From: Chara braunii
Taxonomy: Eukaryota; Streptophyta; Charophyceae; Charales; Characeae
Reading direction: 5' to 3'
NCBI GenBank assembly: GCA_003427395.1
Contig: BFEA01000011.1
Location: 695,846-745,744 of the forward strand
Length of the DNA stretch: 49,899 bases
Shown here: piece after piece, positions 43,376-49,899 of the stretch
How the letters are laid out: every line of letters starts with the position of its first letter
Numbering within the stretch: the stretch's first letter is position 1
Made by a program: the position numbers and the translations under genes
The notes under the pieces: generated by a model
What the model was told of the DNA's origin: nothing
Databases searched by the model: none
What the model saw: only the letters and a program-made list of their open reading frames with translations

Positions 43376-44160
43376 ACACTGTATGAGCGCCCAGGCTTAC
43401 AAAAACGAGAGCGGGGCTTCCTTCCTAGTCCGGACGTCGGCGGACTACAGTCCGCGCCATACACACAACGACTTGCCACACTGTCTGTCGATACGGGAAG
43501 TTCCAAATGCCGACATACTACAGCCACCAGTCCTTCCAACTACATGTCATTGGTTTTTCTTTTAGTCAACTAGGTTGCTAGTCGCGACAGGGAAGACCTC
43601 ATCGAAAATATACACTCCATCGAAGGAAGGACCTATCCTTCTATGAAGTGTTTTTTTTATTGAAGCATTCCCTCGCAAAAGTTTTCCCGGCTAAGAAAAT
43701 GGCCAACTAAATGGAATGACGATTTTTTATTCTCGGAAAGAATGGTGGTTTAAGTCTGTCGGGATCCGAACTTCCTATGTCGATGCGTAATGTGGTTAGT
43801 CTCTGTGGGCCCGCTGTGGGAAAAAGTCTGCCGCAATACGAACTTCGGGGAATGTTGGCTTTCCGCTTTTGTGACTAGTGGTGGTTTTCCTTTGTGAAGG
43901 GCGGGGGTGTTAAGCCCGAATGCGCTAGTCGTTTTGTTTTTCAGCCGCATACACATACCTCGGTGCTCATGAGCATGCAAAACCGGGGTTGTATAATTGG
44001 AAAGGTTTTGCGTGACTGCTACGTCTTTACGATTATATGGTTCTCACATTGTCACTTCCGTCAGATTCGTGTTGGAAAACGTATATCCATTTTCCGTTTT
44101 GTCTTCCTTCTGTTGTACAGGGGTGGGGTTATCTCAAACACAAAGGTCCTCGAAATATCC
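43376..44160. other. Spacer with three hairpin copies
   Basis: No gene. Hairpins are at 43425, 43751 and 43823. The copy at 43425 has both arms changed in step. Confidence 0.6.
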
Positions 44161-44203
44161 GGAATAAATATTGCAGAAAGTCCCCGGGTTGACAACAAAA
44201 CAC

Positions 44204-44365
44204 AAGGATATGTTAAAGGCATCAGATGTTGATGTCAAGATTGGGAAGGAGCATGCCATTGCCATTGAGGAATGTCTTTCTCTTCTGGCCTCAGAGAATG
44301 GGACATATCCACGATCTGTGAGTAGGGGTCAGGCCATGTATGAGAAATACTTAGCATCCCTGTAG
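44204..44365 (+). CDS. Short hypothetical ORF
   Basis: An open segment from ATG 44210 (MLKASDVDVKIGKEHAIAIE) to TAG 44363. Composition is protein-like, with a helix-like ECLSLLASE segment, but there is no recognisable family. It sits between the methyltransferase-like locus and the LINE and may be an orphan exon or LINE 5' region. Confidence 0.25.
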   Translation, partial: KDMLKASDVDVKIGKEHAIAIEECLSLLASENGTYPRSVSRGQAMYEKYLASL

Positions 44366-44493
44366 AACCTCAATAGGATTACCCTGCTACTGGAACATTG
44401 ATTCCCTCATCCCTGCCAGGGCCAACCATTCTCCCTTGACGACGTGATCCCTTACTAGGTAGGGGGGAAAGAGTATATGATCCACACAGCGCA

Positions 44494-45235
44494 TAAACTG
44501 AGACCGTGGTGCCATGAATGTAAAGCATATGGCCACCTGAGTACGGAATACGTCTGCCCATGACATCCGCAAAAAAAAACTCGAGCAACTGGAAGGCTGC
44601 TACGAGACCCGATCGAAATAACCCATTGGAGAACGGTGGACCCGGGACATGAGGGATGTGTAAACATCGAGGATCGCATAAAGGAAGGCACGACAATTGG
44701 ATGGAAATGGGAGAGAACAGGGGAACCAGATTGGGGGTCGCGTCCCCCAAACACATGGACCCCCTCGACACCGGTGGAGGAGAAGGTACAGGGGACACAG
44801 GCGATCCCCCTGCAAGAAAACACAGAAAATGCAGGCTGGAAAATGGTGGGAAAGAAAGCTGGAAAAGGAATGTGGGTGCAAAAACAACAGACGGATCCCG
44901 GACCATCACGACAAGACAATACCTGCCCCCGAGACACTCTAGGCCCTGCGGCGGGACAGTATCTCCCGAAAAAAGAAAACGCAGAAGGAACAAAAGTCCA
45001 AAAGGAACACCTTACCCCCCCCGGGCAGATACAACAGAGCAGAACCGAAGTGGCAAAGGAAAATAACACTAAAGGGGAAACAACAACACAAGAGATCACA
45101 ACCATCCCCCCCAATCATTTGGGACAAGAGAGATTGGACACACAGTTGGAGGGGCAGGTGGAGGTGAGGGAGATGGAGGTAGAACCAGAGCTGCAGGGGG
45201 ACGAGAATTTGGAACTGAAGGGCAGGCGGAGGTGA
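44494..45235 (+). pseudogene. LINE ORF1-like protein
   Basis: A cysteine-histidine segment CHECKAYGHLSTEYVC near 44500-44560 resembles a retroviral-type knuckle but with six rather than four residues before the last Cys; a stop follows at once. The main ORF (44636-45235) is hydrophilic with GWKMVGKKAGKGMWVQKQQ, a segment reminiscent of ORF1/ORF2 linkers in plant LINEs. A 68-bp tandem duplication (45153 and 45221) disturbs the end of the frame. Low-level similarity only. Confidence 0.4.
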
Positions 45236-45504
45236 GGGAGATGGAGGTAGAACCAGAGCTGCAGGGGGACAAGAATTTGGAACAATGCAAGCAGGCAGCA
45301 GAAAGACACCTGCAAGCGGGGCAGATGACTGACCGAACCCTTCCACACAACTTCTGACTCAGAACCGATGGACGTAGACCCTCTCCCAGTTAATGCTAGC
45401 ACATCCCCCGAGGGCCTAGATTCCAGAAAGGAACTAGAAGACGATGAGGAAGGGGCACCGCCACAACACCTATCCACGGAACAAAAACTGGTTGTCATTG
45501 CAAA

Positions 45505-46449
45505 GTGGCTGACTGGTTTAACAATGGATTATTCTATCTGAATAAAAAATGCAACGAATACTCTAAACTGCTAGCAGCTAGAAAACATCAGCAGGAAATG
45601 AAAATTCATCAACAACTGCAGCATCTAGAGCACAAAGACCAGCCCAACGACACTCGACACTCACAGCGAGAAGAACACCCAGAGATACAAACACTGAGAC
45701 AACAACTCCACACTTTTGCCACACAACGCTGGGAAGGAACACGGATAAGAGGGCGCCTAACAAGATACCATATGGAAGGAACAATGGATAAAAAATTCTT
45801 CAGCATGGCCCGAGTGTGTTCGCGCAGAACAATCATCGAAACACTGTATGATCCACAAACTGACCACCAGGATGTCGTCACCTTCACCCCCCATTGCACA
45901 CAGATAGCAAGATCCTTCTACCAAGACCTGTTCACCTCAAGGTGTGCTCGGCAAGAGAGGAATGCTAGAGAGAAAGAAATCGGGGAATTATTGGAACTTT
46001 TGGAGAAGGCCCTGACAGGACAACAAAAGATAGATATGGATCGACACCTGTCCAAAGAGGAGATATGAACGGCGATGATGCAGATGGAAGAAGAGAAGAC
46101 GCCGGGCATAGATGGATTTCCAAAAAAATTATGGGAGACCCTCTGGACTCGGATGGCCCCGGACCTCATGAATTTCTATCAGCAAGTGTGGAAAACAAGG
46201 AGAATGGGGGAGCTGGTGCGACAGGGAGTTCTCACCTTGTTACACAAAAAAGAAAACAAGATGGATATTCGTAATTACAGATCAACACTCTTGCTCACAG
46301 TGATCTACAAAATGCTCGCGAAGGCCCTGGCAAATCGACTACTCCCAGTCTTGGAAGATATTATCCATCCGACGCAAACCGGGTTCATTAAAGGGCGCAG
46401 GATACATGATAACATACTATTAGTTAATGAACTACTTCAACTAACATGA
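45505..46449 (+). pseudogene. LINE ORF2, RT N-terminal part and fingers
   Basis: One frame with TGA at 46066-46068. It begins after the place where an endonuclease would end, with RGRLTRYHMEGTMDKKFFS (the typical region before RT), IIETLYDPQT, and a helix bundle. It then has KTPGIDGFPKKLWETLW, VLTLLHKKENKMDIRNYRST, LTVIYKMLAKALANRLLPVL and QTGFIKGRRIHDNILL, the standard LINE RT motifs 0-2. The frame ends at TGA 46447; RT continues one frame over at 46451. Confidence 0.8.
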
Positions 46450-46450
46450 C

Positions 46451-47272
46451 GAGCAACAAAATACGGCAGTAGTCTTTATAGACTTCGAAAAAGTCTATGA
46501 CCATATGGACTCGCTCTTCCTTGACAAATGTATGGAAAAAATGAATATAGGATCAGTCTTTCGGCATTGGACTGAAATACTACACCACAACGCAACCACA
46601 TGTGTCCAGGTAAATGAAAGGATAGCGCTGGCATTTCCGCTGCAACGGTCGGTTCGCCAAGGGGACCCTCTTGCACTCTTCCTGTTTATTATCGTAATGG
46701 AAGTATTGGCAGCAAACCTTCGGGCCAATAAGGACCTCAGGAAACTGCAGATCTCGCCCATACCGGAAAAAGCAATCCCGATCTGCTCGATGTTCGCAAA
46801 TGACCTGACACTCATGGTCGATGCAACAACAACAAACATGGCAGAGATCAAACTTTTATTCAACCGGTTTACAGCAGTCTCAGATATGACTGTTAATTGG
46901 GAAAACAAAACCCTGGGATGGTGGATCCACCACCAAGGGACGCACCCCACCGAGCTTCCACAGGTCAAATGGCTCCCGAAAACGGCCCCGGTCAGAGTGT
47001 TGGGAATCATGCTCATGACACTTGGTAAGCCTGCATCGAACGACGAATGGATCCTGAAACCTGCGCTAGAGAAATTGACCCACTGGAAAGACCGTCACAC
47101 CTCCCTTATCAAAAGGGCATTAGCGATCAACAGTGTAATACAAGCGGCTCTCTGGTATAAATCTGCACTTTGGACCCTCAGTGAGGTCATTAGATCACTA
47201 AAACGGCAGGTTACAACCCTACTATGGAGAGGCTATGAAAAACTGCAAAATGTCCTAAGCAGGGTAATCTGA
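46451..47272 (+). pseudogene. LINE ORF2, RT palm with FAND active site
   Basis: Motif A is AVVFIDFEKVYDHMDS, motif B is RSVRQGDPLALFLFIIVME, and motif C reads CSMFANDLTLMVDA. LINE RTs have F/Y-A-D-D at this point, so the first catalytic Asp is Asn. One base change (GAC to AAC) would explain it. Thumb-like sequence follows to a TGA at 47272. Confidence 0.85.
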
Positions 47273-47274
47273 CA

Positions 47275-49130
47275 ATCAGTGATTCAACCCAAAGAAAAAA
47301 AGGGCCTAGGATCCTAGATCCATAAATTCAGATCAAAGCCTTGACAATTCAATGGATCAAGAGATTACTCTTCACTCAACATCTCACATGGCGAACCCTT
47401 GCTCTAAAACAAATAGCTAGACTTGCCCCCCAGACAGTGCAAGGAATAAACCCATTAATCTGGTTGGAAGACCTTTGCTGGACAGTGTCTCAGTCTCCCC
47501 GAAACGGGCAAACTCCGAGCCGCGACACAACCCGCTCGGATTTGGTCAGGGATGACTTCTGGGTCCAGGTCGTGAAAACCTGGCGCCAACTGCCGCTACC
47601 AGACAAGCCCCCACCAACCAGGTGGGAAGAGGTGGTGCGCCAACCCCTTTTCGGCAATAGAAGAATAACAGACCGGAACAGCAGAGTGTATTGCAGCTCA
47701 AGTACCCCGTGGAACAGTTGGGTCAAAAAAAACATAAACATAATAAAAAATATATGGGACTCGCGAGTGGGAGGCTGAAAATCTGCGCAACAACTAAGGA
47801 CCACACTAAGGTATTGCCACAAAATAGAAGAGCACATTGAAACCTTGATTTTTATTATCCCCCTAGATTGGGTCTGTATCCTATGCAAAGGGCTGAGGCT
47901 CATAGAAGGGGACTAGGTAATAGCCCCGAGAGATCCGGAGAGTGTAGGCAACGTGATTAAGGTGCAGGCGGATGAAACCCTCATCAACCTCTACCATATT
48001 GGTAAAAACAATGTGCTCACCCGCTATGTGCCGGATGTGGTGAGATGGTGCAGAAATTCAGAACTGCAAAGAATCCGTGTGCTGCGGGACAAAGATGCAT
48101 GGATCACATATCAGCCAGACACTCCTATAGCCGAACTTCCCTTTGACCCCGAGGAATGACAGTGGTCCCGCCCGCAGAAACGCAAGACGGAAGAGAGTTT
48201 AAAATTACACACTTTGGCGGTGAAGGCTTCCTACCGCCTGCTGCGTTCAAAAGTGAACATAAAAGAAACGGTAAAGGCCCGATGGAGAGTTCATTTGAAT
48301 GTAGGGACAAAGGCAATCCGCCCGATTCGATGGTGCGCTGCCACAAGGTCTAGGTCAGCGAAGATGGTCTCGCTGCAATGGCAGATAGAACATCGTTGGC
48401 TGCCCACAAATGATTGACTAATAGATCATACATATCTAAAGCAAAAGGGTCGGGCGTTACCGTGGTGCAGATCATGCCACACCGCCTTCCCCTCCCACAG
48501 AATCCCGAAAACTATAGAGCATATATTCATGCAATGTCCGAGCGCGGTGCTTACGTGGCGATGGTGGGACAGGATCTGGTCCAAGTTGGATACCGGCTCC
48601 AACTGGCCATGGGACTGGAGAGCCATACTATGTGAAACATGGTCCTCCCCCACTGATAATGTCTTCGAAAATAATATGTTCAAATTCGGGAGAAGAGCAG
48701 TCATGTGGGCCCTCTGCAGAAAATGTTGCACCCACACAATAGAGGGGGTCCGCATAGCCGGGGAAGAGGTAATAAACATGATTAACAATATATCCAACAA
48801 AAACTTTGAGTACAGTGGCAAAAAGTTAAAAACCAGCTTGAGCTGTTCCATACATCAAAGGACATAACACAAGCAATTCCGCAGTTCTCCGGGGACTGGT
48901 TGGGCAATGAGATCGGGGGTTGGATCGCATTCGTCCGATGGGACGGCAAGCCTGCCCAGGAGTGCGACCGAGATGAGTTCAGAAGGGATTACTCCATCAA
49001 TTTCAGAGACTGGACTATGGTGGGGCAGGAGATACCACTACGACCACCCACAGATTTCCCCGACCCGTTTCCATCACACCGGCTGGCAATGGTCGATATG
49101 CAATGGTATGGTGCAGAATGAGAAAAGCCT
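47275..49130 (+). pseudogene. LINE ORF2 C-terminal region with zf-RVT domain
   Basis: Broken segments. KKGLG and KALTIQWIKRLLF (about 47300-47370) match the post-RT region of plant-type LINEs. Further on, LQWQIEHRWLPTND and CRSCHTAFPSHRIPKTIEHI followed by FMQCPSAVLTWRWWD form the zinc-binding zf-RVT domain (C-x2-C, then H and C) near 48460-48570. The last coding-like stretch fades near 49130. Confidence 0.65.
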
Positions 49131-49276
49131 CACACAGGACCACAAAAGAAGCGGCGGGTTAACATTCGAGACATGAAAACATCGGCAAGGATTCATAGCC
49201 GCCAGGAAAGTACGAGTGATCTGGCGATGTAGGGTAGACCGAAGAAGCGGAGATATGAAGGGCCTTCAAAGCCCTG

Positions 49277-49870
49277 CTCCTCCACTGTTAACCCTCCTGA
49301 GGACAGAGCAATCGATGCTGGCAGGTCGGTTTCCCAGCAGGTGACGCTGGTCCCTGGGAGGCCTTGCAGCTGGAGATTGGCAGAAGGGGAAGAGCTAGTT
49401 TCTTAGCAACAGACATCCGGCGCCTGGTTCAAGGCGAAGAGGTTCTTTTCCCCCTTTTTTTTGGTTTCCAAAGTAATCAACCTATCTGTCCAAGTCCTGC
49501 ACTGTTAATCCTGTGAATTTCCAGAGTAATCATGACTGGAGGGCGCTCTCTCAGCTAACTTTTCTGTAAAAAAGACGTATTCAAGGGACGCTGGACCCGG
49601 TTTCCAGCAACAAAAGGTACTGGGGCTCGTGGGGGGAGGGAGGTACTAGTGTGTAGCAATAGGTATCCCTTCCCTGCTTACTGCTCAGTCAATCCCCTGC
49701 AGGTCAGGGTAATCATTGCTGGCGGAATCTCTCACAAAAAATTTCTCTGACATATTCCAAATTCAATCTGTATATGGGACGATGGGCCCGTTTCCCAGCA
49801 GGTGATGCTCCCCACCAATAGATGGAGCCTCTCCCCGGGTGCTGGCGGTGTCTGCTCTTATCAGCACCGC
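49277..49870 (+). repeat. Degenerate tandem repeat, three units of about 190-215 bp
   Basis: Units begin near 49277, 49493 and 49676. Shared phrases are ctgcactgttaa-type starts, agagtaatcatgactgg / agggtaatcattgctgg, and gggcccgtttcccagcagg-type ends. They follow the LINE and could be a LINE 3' tail or an independent satellite. Confidence 0.65.
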
Positions 49871-49899
49871 TAACACTGGTGGGGGTGTGTTTCAAAAAA

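Larger units (their letters stand above)
15562..43846. repeat. Dispersed 24-bp hairpin repeat, at least 41 copies
   Basis: The consensus is GAAGTTCG, GATCCCGG, CGAACTTC, or its reverse complement; many copies hold a GGATCC core. Starts: 15562, 15680, 15761, 16166, 16844, 17112, 17780, 18491, 29538, 33577, 33667, 33718, 33798, 34453, 34503, 34589, 34678, 34746, 34877, 34927, 35013, 35102, 35162, 35293, 35343, 35429, 35518, 35648, 35721, 35876, 36025, 36142, 36228, 36374, 37387, 37554, 42299, 42509, 43425, 43751, 43823. Both orientations occur. None is seen in the two 3 kb arms, the gypsy coding region or the LINE. Copies within the ~420-bp array spread with that array; the others are separate. 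No coding role is apparent. Confidence 0.85.
44490..49190 (+). mobile_element. LINE (non-LTR retrotransposon), decayed, no endonuclease domain seen
   Basis: The order is: a CCHC-like segment, an ORF1-like Gln/Pro/Gly-rich ORF, an RT N-terminal region, RT, a connection, and a zf-RVT zinc domain. Only about 270 bases separate the ORF1-like ORF from the RT N-terminal helices, so an apurinic endonuclease domain of the usual ~230 residues cannot fit. Several in-frame stops and frameshifts are present. No poly-A tail is evident near 49190. Confidence 0.8.

Overview
The window looks like transposon-rich intergenic DNA from a large eukaryotic genome. It has no bacterial operons, no rRNA or tRNA that I can recognise, many assembly gaps, and nearly every coding remnant belongs to a mobile element. 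The mix (Ty3/gypsy polyprotein with an RT of the PQGWTN/YIDD type, a DUF7869-like transposase-type protein, a CCHC/zf-RVT LINE, a possible ParB-like plus methyltransferase locus) suggests a green-lineage alga, perhaps a charophyte such as Chara. That assignment is inference only.

Layout. 1-25122 is framed by two inverted arms of about 3 kb (1-2970 and 22058-25122), each with an outward-facing TATA box and a damaged short ORF. Between the arms lie, in order: a TATA/RG-rich ORF unit (2988-3965); a repeat-rich spacer (4.0-6.2 kb); a minus-strand Ty3/gypsy element (14612 down to 6209) whose gag-pol is preceded by six small ORFs of two repeated families; its probable 5' LTR (from 14617); a repeat field (15.1-17.9 kb); and a DUF7869-type element (about 18005-22057) with its own roughly 350-bp inverted ends, abutting the right arm. 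25123-25547 is a gap, followed by a poorly assembled piece (25.5-29.0 kb) carrying plus-strand relatives of the gypsy leader ORFs.

29.0-37.6 kb is repeat DNA: GC-rich dispersed repeats, a hexamer microsatellite, a tandem array with a period of about 420 bp, a precisely inserted 522-bp MITE, and a 138-bp tandem repeat. 37.7-43.4 kb is a long, decayed plus-strand coding locus whose middle resembles a ParB/sulfiredoxin-like domain followed by a permuted amino-methyltransferase. 44.4-49.2 kb is a decayed LINE, followed by a degenerate tandem repeat.

A 24-bp hairpin (8-bp arms GAAGTTCG and CGAACTTC around an 8-nt GATCCCGG centre) recurs at least 41 times between 15.5 and 43.9 kb. Some copies carry compensating changes in both arms, and it even occurs inside the 37.7-43.4 kb coding locus. 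This hairpin, the multi-ORF gypsy leader and the ParB/methyltransferase-like locus are the most novel-looking signals. Almost every coding region here is a pseudogene; the gypsy integrase is the only long intact ORF of clear family.
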